From Macrothele yani (Eukaryota; Arthropoda; Arachnida; Araneae; Macrothelidae): 64,000 nt of DNA. The notes below the pieces were generated by a model. The model saw only the letters and a program-made list of their open reading frames with translations. It had not been told where the DNA came from and did not search any database. This document shows positions 53,251 through 64,000 of this stretch, piece by piece. Both the position numbers and the translations under genes were made by a program. The number at the start of each line of letters is the position of its first letter. Within the stretch, counting starts at the first letter, position 1. The stretch lies in contig CM077011.1 in NCBI GenBank assembly GCA_039090855.1, positions 34,615,501-34,679,500 of the forward strand, written 5' to 3'.

Positions 53251-55770
53251 CTTAGCACGTCTTTTGTAAAAACAGATCGTGGTCATGTTATTGTTTTGTC
53301 CGTCCGTCCGTCCGACCGCCTGTATACACCATATCTCTGCAACCAATAATCCGATTTGAAAAATTCTTTTTGCTTTAGGAAGCTTCAAATGTGCGAATGA
53401 TGATCCTATTTCGTTTTTTTTTTAACGATGCACGATTTCGCCGCTAGAGGGCGTAAATGCAGATGATATCGAATTCAAAATACATCTTATTCCATATATT
53501 TGCTTCTAAATATCCAATTAAAAAAAAATCACCTTCCGATTCTGTTCATGTCCAAGATTAATTTAGGTATAGTCAATTTTCAAGTTACGCATAGATTCTC
53601 TACTAGGGGGCGTAAAAGTAAATTGCGTTTCCCCCAATATCTTTGCTTCTAAAACTCCGATTTTAAAAATTATTTCTGCAGCGGATACAGCTCCTGATAG
53701 GAAATATTTTACATATAATTTCTAATTTTTGGCATAAAATAATTTGGTCGCTAGGGGGGACGTAATTTTTAATTTCTGCTTCTGATGTATTTGCAGTAAA
53801 ATCTGAGCTCCTAAGATCTCGATTGAAAAAATTATTTCGTGGACCGATACTACTCACATCGATAAACCTTTTCAGAATATTTTCTTCTGAAAATAAAGCA
53901 TGGTTTCTCCGCCAGGGAGCGTAGATGTATATCTTATTTTTGTCAATATCTCTATTTCTAATGGTCCGATTTAAAAAAATTCTTCTTTGTTGGGTAGAGT
54001 TTCCGGTGCAACATGCTTTTCATATAATTTCAAAATTTTTAAGTAGTTCGGTGACTTTCCGCTAGGGGGAGCAAAGGCAAATTGCGCTTTCCCTGATATC
54101 TCTGCTTCTAAAACTCCGATTTGAAAATTTCTTCTTGCACTGGTGGGAAATGTTCTGATTATAATTTCAAATTTTTTTATGAAATATGGTTTGGCCACCA
54201 GGGGGCGTAAGCGTTAATTTTTGCTTTGTTGATATTTGCATCAAAATCTGAGATTCTAACAGCTCGATTGAAAACATTCTTTTGTGGACCGATACCGCTC
54301 ATGTCGACAAACATTTGGGAATGTTTAATTCTTTAATAATGCATGGTTTCTCCGCCAGTGGGCGTAGATGCATATCTTAATTCTCTCAATATCTCTGCGT
54401 CTAAGAGTTGGATTTGAAAAGATCCTGCTTTGTTAGATAGCGTTTCCGGTGGAAAATGTTTCTCGCGTAATTTCAAAATTTTCAAGTAAAGCATAGACTT
54501 TCCGCTAGCAGGCGTAAAGGTAAATTGCGTTTCCCCCGATATCTCTGCTTCTAAAACTCCGATTTGAAATATTCTTTCTACACCGGATACAGCTCCTGAT
54601 GGGAAATGCTTTGCATATAATTTCTAATCTTAGATAAAGAATGGTTTGACCGCCAGGGGGCGTAAGTGTTAATTTCTGCATCTGATGTATTTGCTGAAAA
54701 ATCTGAGCTCCTGAAAACTCGATTGAAAAATTTCTTTCCTGGACCGATATCGCTCACATCGAAACACCTTTTGAGAATACTTTCTTTTTAAAATAATGCA
54801 TGGTTTTTTCTCCAGGGGGCGTAGACTTATATCTTATTTTTGACGATATCTCTGCTACTAAGAGTCCGATTTGAAAAATTCCTTCATTGTTGGAGAGCGT
54901 TTCCGCTGCGATATGTTTCTCATACAATTTCAAATTCTTCTTCGCGCACAAGTTTGCCACCAGAGGGCGTAAGTTCACGTTTCTGTTTACAGCAATATCT
55001 GCGGAACTGAAAACCAGATTGAAAAACTTCTTTCTTCGGTCAGATACTACTAACTACGCAAACTCTGTGTGTGTAATTTTTTCCCCAAATAGTGCACAAT
55101 TTCGCCGCTAGGGGAGCAAAAGCAGAATCTGTTTTGCTGAACATTACTGCTTTTACATGCGCGATTTAAAATATTCTTTCAACACCGGATGCCATTTATC
55201 TTGCAGAACACTTTAGTCTAGTGTATGAGGAATTTTGTAATTCACAGTTCTGTCGGTAGGCGATGTTTATGCACTTCAGTTTGCAGCTGCGTCGCCGCTT
55301 CTTAAAACGCTATTGAGAAATTTCTTTTTTACTGTATACCATTCGTTACAACGGAGATGTGGAGCATTATCCTTTTTAAATAATGCAAAGATTTTCCGCT
55401 AGCAGCGTACCGTTTTCTTTTTCGCTATCGCTGCGCCCGGGAGAAGTATTTGAAAAGTTATTTTCCCTTAGTATAGCTTTTTTCACGAAGAATAATTTTC
55501 GTCTATTTTCAACTTTTCCGTTATGCAAAATTTTCCGTTAGCAGACGTAGACTTATATCATGTTTCCTTCTATATTTCTCCTTTTAATTGTTCGATTTGA
55601 AAATCTCTTTGTCTCTGGTACCTTCCTTATATACTATAAGAAACGTTTTGTTTGTCATTTGTTAATTTTCGTAACATGCTTTTTAGACGCTGGTGGAACT
55701 AAGTATATGTTTCAAATTTTGATGTTTTATCGGTTGCTGGAACCCGTTGATTGTTTTCCTAACCGGTTTC

Positions 55771-55994
55771 TTTCTTTTTTTTTTTTGATTGAATTTTTAA
55801 CGACCACCGTGAGCAACTCAATGGGCTATAAGCAGTCGCCCGTCCCTAATTTAGGGTCACTGGTTCCAGGGAAGGGAGAGAACCAGTGCCGTAAGACAAA
55901 CACAACATCCATGCCTCACCGGGATTCGAACCCGGACCCCGTTCGGACGAATGATCAGAGGCCATCGCTTAGACCACTACGCCACCGGGGCGGC
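55771..55994 (-). repeat. tRNA-derived SINE, copy 6
   Basis: Minus-strand copy with a 13-bp target duplication CCTAACCGGTTTC (55758-55770, 55995-56007). It is inserted in the tail of the monomer array. Confidence 0.95.
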
Positions 55995-56057
55995 CCTAAC
56001 CGGTTTCATTGACTTTGAATAGTTTTGATAAATTTAATTCGCGTCAGAACGAATTTT

Positions 56058-56276
56058 TTAAATTTTTTTATTGGAGGTTTAACGACCACCGTGAGCAACT
56101 CAATGGGCTATAAGCAGTCGCCCGTCCCTAATTTAGGGTCACTGGTTCCAGGGAAGGGAGAGAACCAGTGCCGTAAGACAAACGCAACATCCATGCCTCA
56201 CCGGAATTCGAACCCGGACCTCTTTCGGACGAATGATCAGAGGCCATCGCTTAGACCACTGCGCCACCGGGGCAGC
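56058..56276 (-). repeat. tRNA-derived SINE, copy 7
   Basis: Minus-strand copy with an 11-bp target duplication AGAACGAATTT (56047-56057, 56277-56287), 63 bp from copy 6 and in the same orientation. Confidence 0.95.
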
Positions 56277-56431
56277 AGAACGAATTTAAAAGACGTGTTT
56301 ATTACATCCCAAAATTCGGTGTCATCTTTCTTGTTTTCACATTGTCGCTGAAAGTAAAAATGGAGCTGCTGTCCGTTGGGTTCTTCGGAAAATGTGTGAT
56401 GTTCGTTTCACACATCGTCTGGAATTGATGG

Positions 56432-56483
56432 AAGTTTTTACCATTGGAAACCTTGGGCAGAATTTCTAGGTGGAACCACCTCC
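56432..56483. repeat. Terminal scrap of the TTAA MITE
   Basis: TTTTTACCATTGGAAACC and CTAGGTGGAACCACCT match the right end of the MITE at 7079-7986. Only ~50 bp remain and TTAA is absent. Confidence 0.7.
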
Positions 56484-56489
56484 ATCATT

Positions 56490-58160
56490 TTTGGTATTTT
56501 ACGAACTTTGAGTTTAATCATGACCATACGCATTTCCACCGACAATAACTGCGAAGTTCATCATAATTTCCTACTATTGATAGTACTGAGTTTAATCATT
56601 CCTGGGGAGAAATGCATGCTACTCTTTGATGTCAAATTTGCTTTTTCATCAGGAAATATTTACGTAAGACGTTACAAGCGTAATGTTGGCAATTTACATG
56701 CTTGCATCTGTAATATAAAAATGTAACGTCAATGACATCAGACACACCGACTCTCCTTAAGCTCTTCACACGTAGGTTCTACATGCCAAGGCTGATTGAT
56801 AACACTCTTTAAGCTTCATTGAAAATATTCACAAGCTGTATACCTAAGGAGAAAATGACTTATTGAAGTGCAAACATTCAGTAATCTTTTACGGAAGAGC
56901 AAAAAAGTTTTTATGCGTGTTGATGGGAAAAGCATACTAAAACGTATTTTCCGCTTCAAAAATTATTTCTGCTTCTGGGAAAAGAAAAAGAAATCTGTAC
57001 CTCATAAAAAATAAAAGTAAACAGACGATTTTTTTAACACCTAAATGTACCTTGAGAAAAAAAAATATGTAAGCCGTAATGAGGGATAATATAAAAAATA
57101 GGAAAGAGAGAAATGAAAAGGGTAGGGCATCTGAAAAATAAAGCATTTCTTACAAAAACGACGCGTGTTGACTGAGCCATAAAAATTTAGGCACTCCCTA
57201 ATGGGAGCAACTCTATTGTTCGGAGAGTAATTAAATTTCATTTACGCTCTATATTGTTAACTTGAATGACAATGGACTTCCTCACACACATTTTTAATGA
57301 GCACGTTATCAACTTCCAACTGGGAAATGAGGTAATTTGTCACGTACGATGATTTTTGTGTTAATTGTGTTTTGGAAGTCTGCAAATTGGCAGACGCCTA
57401 CAGAATGACACTAACAATCGGGACTTATCGTTATGTGTCCAAACAGAGATAAATTAGCGTGCATAAGAAAAAGAAATAAGGGTATATAAATGCATACCTG
57501 CACTTTTTTCTCGAAAGGGAGCGAAAAAATGTTTACTGTAAAAGTAAAGCGAAATATGATGAATTTTTAGATTAATTACGCAGATTTTTTTTTCATGGGC
57601 TTTCGTTTGAGCTATTACATAAATTAAGGATGTTGCTAATTATGTGTTACGTTTGAGATGAAGGAATGCGGAAGAAAATGTATTCCTTGTTTTCGACCTG
57701 ACAACTCAGCGAAAATAATTATTTGCCTTAAGAATTCCTCGCATTTTATTTTTATTTTTAACTCACGCATGTCAAATAAAAAGTTTTCTACATTTTTTAA
57801 TTCGTAGTTTCGTTGTAATTAATGACAGGATATTTCAATTTTGGTGGCCTAACGAATTGTCATTGTTTAAGAACACAAAGGGATTCATAAGTCCTCAACC
57901 TCCTTCTAAGATTTTATGTGTTGCTGTAGCTTAGGTATGAAGCCTGAGAAAAAGATTAATATTTGCTCAATCCTTGTAACTTCCATGATTTTTATTCTAA
58001 TGTGTTATACATCCTTCTATGAGTGAGAAATCGTGCTTTAAAAGATAAGATTCATTATTTGGCATAACGCAAGGATCTTACACAGGGAAACACTCGCAAT
58101 AATATTTCTTATTTCGCGAAATTTATTTAATTTGCTCGAATACCAATCAGTGTATTCAAT
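56490..58160. other. Unassigned AT-rich stretch
   Basis: About 1.7 kb without a recognised gene; frames at 56508-56726 (plus) and 56937-57241 (minus, hydrophobic) show no family motifs. Confidence 0.45.
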
Positions 58161-58199
58161 ATAAAAATGAACAAAACCGAATGGACAAATTATTATATA

Positions 58200-59240
58200 C
58201 ACTTTTGCCCTCACAGCAGCAGCCAGACAACTTGGCAAGGACTCAATGAGGCGCTACGTCCTGAAGGTATAGCCGGCATGAAGCGAGGATCGCTTGTTGT
58301 ACAGTACTTGAACCTAGAGCTGCCGATGAGGGCTGGCATATACTCGAAAAGATCTTTCCAATTGGTTCCACAAATTTTCAATGGGGTTGAGATCTGGCAA
58401 TCGAGGGGGATTTTCGAGTGTGGTAAACTCACTTGAACGCTCCAGGAGACATTTGGTCGCCATTAGGGAGGTGAGATGTGTGGCGTTGCACTGTTGAAAG
58501 ATGGCGTCATGGTACGGAAAAAGAATCGTTACATGGTCGGAGAGAATGTCTACATTCTTTTTACCAAATTCCCAATGGGGTTGAGATCCGGCGATCGAGG
58601 GGAATTTTCGTGTGTGGAAAATTTACTTGAATGTTCCTGAAGACAATCGGTCTCCATTCGGGAAGTAAGCGGTGCGGCATTGTCCTGTTGAAAAATGGCG
58701 CCATGCTACGGAAAGAGAATCGCAACGAACGGCTTTAGAAGGTCGGCGAGGATGTCCACATACCTTTTACCAAAGTCTCAATGGAGTTGAGATCCGACGA
58801 TCCAGGGGGTTTTTTCAGTGTGGTAAACTCACTTGAATGCTCCTGGAGACAACTGTTCACCACTCGGGAAGTGAGCAGTGTGGTGTTGTTCTGTTGAAAG
58901 ATATCGTCACGGTGCGGAAAGAGAATCGACACGAACGTGTGTAGATGTTCTGCGAAGATGTCCGCATACCATGTGCCCGTAAAGAAGGTCTAGACGGGAG
59001 GCGCACAAGGTAATCCCATGTAAACGTACTTCAAACGGTTACATCGCCTCCACTTTCTTGTATAATCCCAACGTGGCAAGCTATATACATCGCTTGGTGT
59101 GATTTACGTCACACATGCACTCTCCCATTGGCGTGATAGAGCTAAAACCATGATCATAAGACCAGATGACTTGTTTCAAATCCTCCCCACTCCAGTTACA
59201 CTATGTCTTTGCAAACTGTAACCTAATCATCTTTCAGTGC
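58200..59240 (-). pseudogene. Tc1-like transposase pseudogene with triplicated catalytic segment
   Basis: From high to low: WSGEDLKQVIWS (first-Asp approach, ~59200-59165), decayed middle, then MSILFPHRDDIFQQNNTTLL (second Asp read as Asn) and SSEFTTLKKPPGSSDLNSIE (Glu). The latter segment is present three times. The C-terminal codons lie near 58200-58370. The N-terminal DNA-binding half is not recognised. Dead. Confidence 0.78.
58376..58975 (-). repeat. Three tandem copies of a ~200-bp catalytic segment
   Basis: Markers ATGG(G/A)GTTGAGATC at 58381, 58575 and 58781 (spacing 194 and 206), each followed by TGGTAAACTCACTTGAA-type and GTCCTGTTGAAA-type sequence. Each copy covers the second Asp to the Glu of the transposase. 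The copies differ by scattered substitutions, so the triplication is not very recent. Confidence 0.88.
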
Positions 59241-59244
59241 CTTG

Positions 59245-60550
59245 TAATCAACAAGAGTACATGATGTGGAAGTTGACTGCCACATCCTATTTTTTTCAAA
59301 GTATTAGGGATAGTCTTTGAGCATGAGCTTGTGAAGGCGCTCCAAAAGACGTTATCTGCTCTGCTTTAGCCGAACATTTCCTTGTAACGATAGGAGACAG
59401 TCTGAGCTTATTCACATAGTGTCAATTGCATATTCACTACGACATGTCCCCCGTTGCACAGTGGTTCAAAACGCCATGAAACCTGGCCAAAACGCTTTTT
59501 TTCAAATTTGAAAATTGGGTTGGTTAGCTCTTAGTTGCAGTGAGGAAGGTTCATTGGACTCTAAACAACCTCATTTCTCATCCTCTTCTGTGTGGTTAAG
59601 CAGGTAGTTGACCGTGAAATCTGGGTACATGTCATGAAGCGTTTGCACTCGTTCGGTTGCTGTTATCGTATTTATAACTTTAACTCTAATTTTATTTTGA
59701 TATGTACTACACAGTCATTGTAAATTATGTCTTTTGTTTTAATATTTTGGATCATTTAAAACTGTACTGAGTGAATTTTAAGTAGATTCATAAATTTGTG
59801 ACTGAACAAACAGCACAATCAGTCAGGTATGTAATATTACTGCTTCATGAAATAGAATGTAATTTTTCAAGTGGCCTACAAAAGGATTGTTGACGATTGC
59901 TGCTCTAATTCTTCGTCATGGAAGTAGAGTTAACTTCACCTTTGAAGGTCCAAACAGCAGAATTTGCTCTAATGTGCCCGTTTGCACAAAACACTAGGTT
60001 CCAGCAAGGAGTGTACATTTATAAAAGATGTTATATGAGCACAGTGGAGTTCAAAAAAGAGTTTATTATGTTATTTGAGACTTTGTATTTTGTTGTTTCT
60101 TGCTAAATAATTACCTGCCGAGCAAAATAAAACATATTTATTCATTATGGCTCTCTATTCTCTTTATTCACGAAGGTGAATGATGGAAAAGTATACATAA
60201 ACGTAAACATGTCTGGTTTAGATTTTGAGAATTTATCCATCATCTTTCATATAGACTATAGATATGTCGATGACAGGTGAGGGGTGAAGACAAGGAAAAG
60301 GTGGCCAGCGCCCCTCACTCCGGAGTAAGTTTCTCTCCCAACTGAACTAAGCGGGCAGAATGTCTCGTTGCAGAGATCTGTCGTCTTGACACGTGTTTTC
60401 ACCTCTGTAGTACGTCACAGGCTGTCAACAAGTTGGTTGCACTCGCATGTAAAAAAAAACAAAAAATGAACATTTTGGAAAATGTTTATACTTACGTAGG
60501 AAATACAATAGAAGAGCTATTTTTCGATGTAATCGCCTAGTTTATTTAAA
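59245..60550. other. Unassigned stretch
   Basis: No gene recognised. 60300-60420 is the inverted relative of 53100-53200. Confidence 0.42.
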
Positions 60551-60553
60551 CAT

Positions 60554-61175
60554 TTATCGTAGCGTGGCACGAGTTTGTCTATCCTTGTTTGAAAAAATGT
60601 CGTCCAACTTGCGATAACCATTCTCGCTTCGCATTTTTGACGTCTTCATAGAAGTGACATCGCCGTTTCGCAAAGTCAATTTCATGGGGCCGAACACATG
60701 GATATCACAAGGCGAAAGGTCGGGGCTGCAGGGATGGTGTTCCCACACCTCCCATTTGAATTTATCAAGGAGGGCCTTCTTGACATGTGCCGAATGTGGT
60801 GTCGCGTTGTCATACAGAAGGATAATGCCTCTTGACAGTTTTCCTGGCCGTCCATCTTTAATCGCCTTTCGCAGCCTCTTAAGGGTTTCACAATATGATG
60901 ACGCATTAATCGTAGTGCCCTTCGGCACAAATGCGTAATGCACAAACAACACCTTGATTATCGAAGAAAATGGTGAGCATAGCCTTACCGGCGGAAGGAA
61001 CAATTCGGCACGTTTTCGGAGGCGGAGAATGCGAATGTTTCCACTCACATGAAGACTGTTTCGTTTCTGGTGAGAAGTGATGGATCCAAGTCCCGTCTCC
61101 GGCTACAATATAGTCCGTAATTAACAACACATTATAAAACATGAAAATTTCATCGCCCTGCAGCGCATTTTGTTG
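60554..61175 (-). pseudogene. mariner transposase fragment (catalytic half)
   Basis: DYIVAGDGTWIHHFSPETKQ (first Asp; Glu to Gly beside it), AGKAMLTIFFDNQGVV, VPKGTTINASSYCETLKRLR, ILLYDNATPHSAHVKKALLD (second Asp), HHPCSPDLSPCDIHVFGPMK (third Asp) and the C-terminus TRATLR. One frame break near 60940. The N-terminal half is absent: sequence homology stops near 61175, ~70 bp before the Tc1 element. No terminal repeats were found. Confidence 0.87.
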
Positions 61176-61246
61176 TCCTGTGTGGTGTAACAGTGCTTGA
61201 ACGGAAATTTAGAGATGCGGGTCAGATTCCCGTTCTAAAGCGATGT

Positions 61247-62655
61247 ACACTGCTGGCTACCCAAAATGCAACACCAAGAAGGAAGCATCCGATTGGCCCG
61301 AAATTCGCAGCATGCGTCGCCCGCGAGAGGACATGCAAACGATTAGCATTGCAGGGCATATGCAAATCATGTGCGCCCGGCACGTCACCGAGAAGTACTA
61401 TAAGAAGGGTGCACAGAAGGCGGGGTGTAAGTAGTGGAAGTGTGTTGTGCTGCCGGACCTGTGCGTGGGAAGCTTCCTGATGCCTCGTCGCAGAATACGG
61501 CAGTCATTCCAGCACGTTTCGGAGTTCGACAGAGGACAAATAGTGGCTTATCGCGACAGCGGTTTATCGTACCGAGACATCGGCGCCCTTGTGGGACGAC
61601 ATCCGGCCACAGTGAGGAGAGTATGGATTCGGTGGGTGCAGGATGGACGGACGGACCGACGCGAGCTATAGCCGCAGCCGCGGCACACCACCGAACGAGA
61701 GGACCGGCATGTTGTGCGGCGGGTATTGACGGCTCGCACCGCCACATTACGAACGTTAGCGCAGGAATCAGGGTGTGTTGCGCAACAACCTGTGCAGCAC
61801 GTACCGTTCGACGTCGTCTGCAGGACCGAGGACTTGTCACACGGAGCCCATTGCTCCGATTACCATTGACGTTACACCACCGGCGAGTGCGGCAGCAGTG
61901 GGCCGTTGAACGTCGCACCTGGACTACGGAATGGCACGATATTGTCTTCTCCGACGAATCCCGCTTCTGCCTGCAACAACACGATGGCCGAATCTGCGTG
62001 TGGCGGCACCGTGGTGAGTGACTGTATGACGCCTGCATTATGCATCGCCATACCGGTCCGTCGCCTGGCGTCATGGTTTAGGGCGTAATTGGATATGACA
62101 CCCGCACCCCTCTGGTACGCATCGCCGGTACACTCAATACCCACAGCACCATCTCCGACGTTTTGGAGCCTGTAGTCCTCCCATACCTTCAGGACCTTCC
62201 AGCGGCCACGTTTCAACAGCACAATGCGCCCCCGCACGTGTCACGCATCGTGCAACAATTCTTCACGGCCCACCAGGTGTCACTGCTGCCGTGGCCAGCC
62301 TGTTCTCCCGATATGTCACCCATCGAACACGTCTGGTAGCTGATCGGCAACCGTGTGGCCCGGCAAGCACCACCCGCGGCTATGCCTGATGAACTGTGGC
62401 AACGTGTGGAAGCAGCCTGGACCGACATACCCCAAGCCCCCATCCAAAGCCTCTTTCGTTCGATGCCACGGCGTGTAGCGGCCGTTATTGCCAGCCATGT
62501 GGGCCACACGAACTATTGACGTCTGCGTGTTCCGCAAGTCGCACGGGCCTGTAAGCTCAATCGTTTCATCTTTGTATCTGTTGTTATGTGTTCAGTAAAT
62601 CTGGCGTTGCTATCTCGTGCCCTTCTTGGTGTTGCAGTTTGGGTGGCCAGCAGTG
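61247..62655 (+). mobile_element. Tc1-like element, copy B
   Basis: 1,409 bp. Termini CACTGCTGGCTACCCAAAAT (left) and GTTTGGGTGGCCAGCAGTG (right) with TA on both sides (61245-61246, 62656-62657). Same family as copy A 10 kb away. Confidence 0.94.
61480..62519 (+). pseudogene. Tc1-like transposase pseudogene, copy B
   Basis: MPRRRIRQSFQHVSEFDRGQ (helix 1), SYRDIGALVGRHPATVRRVW, a stop after DRREL, then a frameshift into AARTVRRRLQDRGLVTRSPL, EWHDIVFSDESRFCLQQHDG (first Asp), TFQQHNAPPHVSRIVQQFF (second Asp changed to His) and PACSPDMSPIEHVW, then stop (Glu present), ending ASHVGHTNY. The His substitution in the triad and at least four stops make it dead. The start is set by the same MPRRR start as copy A. 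Confidence 0.94.
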
Positions 62656-62657
62656 TA

Positions 62658-63534
62658 TATAATCTTTAAGTTTTCTGATGTGATGATGCTTCACATTAAA
62701 CAGCAAAACTGGAATATCTGATTGCTAAATTCCTGACCTTGTTCTACGTAATTCGTGATAAATATTTCTTCCCCGGAATCCATATATTTAAGTGGCTTTC
62801 GTTTATGCAAATGAATTTGAATGTTTTGAGCTGCTAGTGAATACTTTTTTAATTCGATGAATTCCGGTGCCACCGAAATGGTAATTGCAGCAGAGTAAAG
62901 AACAGAGGTCAGCTAACGGAACTGACAGTGAAGGATTGTGGTAGAAAATTGCGAGTTGTAAACAAAGTGTGGTAACGACTTCTAAGGAACTGCTTGCTTC
63001 CGCGATCCATTCAGAGGGAAGCATTGCATTTGACGTAGGGAACACGAGCTGTAAACGTTATTCCTCTAAGCTAGGAAGGACTTCCTCTTGGAACATCAAT
63101 CTTATTGCCGATTGCCACTGAATTCTTGTCTTAAAAAAAAGAAGAGAAGAACGACGGAAGAGGGTGGCATTAAAGCACCAATTAGTTGAATAACGTGTCA
63201 TAGGCATTTCTACCTAAACCATTTACGCTTTCATTCTCTATCAGATAGGGATTACATTCCGTCTGATTGCAGATATCTTATAATAAGAATCTCCCTTAAA
63301 TTCTTTTGAATAAATGAAATCATTCATTCATTTTTAAAAATAAATCTTATCTCCTCCGCCTTAGTTTGTTTTACTCGAAGCGTATGTAAGATGAAATATT
63401 ATTTTCAGTGTTTAACATTAGAAAATTATTTGAATGAAAATTCTGTTTGTAATGTAGTTGAATTTTCTTTTAATGCTTTTGATGACGATAACGATAACGA
63501 TTTTAAACATTGTTGCAAAGAGTTTGATTCATCA
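62658..63534. other. Unassigned AT-rich stretch
   Basis: No gene recognised over ~880 bp; short minus frames at 62691-62873 and 62803-63045 have no motif. Confidence 0.42.
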
Positions 63535-64000
63535 TCAATAATCATTGTCAATCCACTGCTGGATGAATGTCATTCCAAGTCTTTTCCAGAACTTTCTGTC
63601 TTGAGCCTATCCCCAGCATGCTTTTGAATTTCATTCACCGAATTTCTATGTGGTATTTTTCTGGGTATTCTCCAGTTCCTTATTATTCAATCTAATATTT
63701 AAGTTACTCAACAGTGGTCAGTATTTCAGTTGTGCAACAAGTGGTCAGTTCTTCTAGCAACATGTCCATCCAATTGCCACTTGAGGTTTTTCACTTTGAT
63801 GACGATGTCATTTCTAAAAGTGGAAATCGGTCGAACAGAGCTTAGACTAGCACCGTTGGGTGATGTCGTACCTTCCTTATATCCTTTCATGAAATTGTGC
63901 ACCGCCATTTTCTTAAGGGCATTTTGACCTACAGTTGTCCGTAGAAGAATTTGTGTGCCGCGTCTGCATACTGCAGTAAGACACAACAAATCGATAGAGT
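63535..64000 (-). pseudogene. RTE-like LINE C-terminus and 3' region, cut by window edge
   Basis: The minus frame near 63745-63860 reads VIKVKNLKWQLDGHVARRTD, the A.LKWQWAGH.ARR.D block at the C-terminus of many arthropod LINE ORF2 proteins. 63535-63740 is its 3' part, sharing CATTGTCAATCCACTGCTG and TTCTGTCTTGAGCC with the repeats at 30.1 and 33.7 kb. The upstream (catalytic) part would lie beyond 64000. Confidence 0.72.

Larger units (their letters stand above)
53255..56338 (+). repeat. CTCF-like monomer array element, copy 2
   Basis: ~3 kb including two SINEs (about 2.6 kb without). Same head (AGCACGTCTTTTGTAAA), same TTTGTCCGTCCGTCCG block and same end (AAAATTCGGTGTCATCTTTC) as copy 1. 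About 14 monomers of ~150 bp cycle in three types. Motifs: CCGCTAGAGGGCG (53441), CTACTAGGGGGCG (53600), CCGCCAGGGAGCG (53909), CCGCTAGGGGGAG (54059), CCACCAGGGGGCG (54195), CCGCCAGTGGGCG (54352), CCGCTAGCAGGCG (54502), CCGCCAGGGGGCG (54650), CCACCAGAGGGCG (54957). All face the same way. Confidence 0.85.

Noticed and set aside
56937..57241. Hydrophobic minus-strand frames as a membrane protein
   Set aside because: Phe-rich text comes from A-rich plus-strand sequence; two phases give similar text, so it is compositional.
50558..62655. Large inverted duplication suggested by inverted Tc1 copies at 50.6 and 61.2 kb with inverted scraps at 53.1 and 60.3 kb
   Set aside because: Sequences flanking the two Tc1 copies differ directly outside their TA sites, so they are independent insertions; the short scraps look like a dispersed repeat.

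Overview
This is eukaryotic, almost certainly metazoan and most likely arthropod, nuclear DNA. The evidence is the content: dense Tc1/mariner DNA transposons with TA target duplications, tRNA-derived SINEs with poly-A tails, Tx1/L1-like and RTE-like LINEs, hAT, Mutator-like and THAP/P-like remnants, TTAA-flanked MITEs, satellites and microsatellites. There are no operons or ribosome binding sites, and I recognise no host gene. The exact taxon cannot be fixed from sequence alone. Nearly every protein-like signal is a broken transposon gene. The longest open frame (about 0.5-1.77 kb, minus) is only the reverse complement of a GA-rich repeat.

Layout. 0.5-1.8 kb: GA-rich array with a ~470-bp higher-order period. 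2.3-4.4 kb: two Tc1 fragments and a hAT fragment. 5.86-7.99 kb: two TTAA-flanked palindromic elements sharing one TTAA, the first holding a 601-bp unit with perfect 114-bp inverted repeats, the second holding two SINEs. 8.77-9.92 kb: a candidate P-like element (THAP reading frame between perfect 17-bp inverted repeats). 10.0-12.6 kb: two mariners with intact termini. 13.18-20.44 kb: a Tc1 element split by a ~5.7-kb Tx1-like LINE. 21.3-25.5 kb: a palindromic repeat, two Tc1 elements (one almost open), a mariner scrap and a MITE. 26.1-27.8 kb: a TTAA MITE joined through one TTAA to a TTAA-flanked element with Mutator-like coding. 28.4-29.3 kb: a foldback cluster of tRNA-like repeats. 30-34.5 kb: RTE-like ends, a mariner, and a hairpin-headed repeat family.

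34.6-40.1 kb is the most unusual structure: a large imperfect palindrome. It has related inverted arms, a central ~119-bp satellite array that switches orientation, and in its right arm an inserted ~1.9-kb element made of ~150-bp monomers. A second copy of that element lies at 53.3-56.3 kb. Each monomer carries a 13-bp motif matching or resembling the CTCF core. 40.9-52 kb and 58-62.7 kb hold further mariner and Tc1 elements, an RTE-like reverse transcriptase fragment and SINEs. The right edge enters another RTE-like fragment.

The genes do not form a pathway. The window is a layered record of transposition: who is inserted in whom can be read from target duplications and interrupted termini. 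Several loci also show short perfect hairpins of template-switch type and local amplification inside transposase genes. The structures most worth following are the CTCF-like monomer arrays, the large palindrome with its satellite, the TTAA-flanked Mutator-like element and the THAP/17-bp-repeat element.
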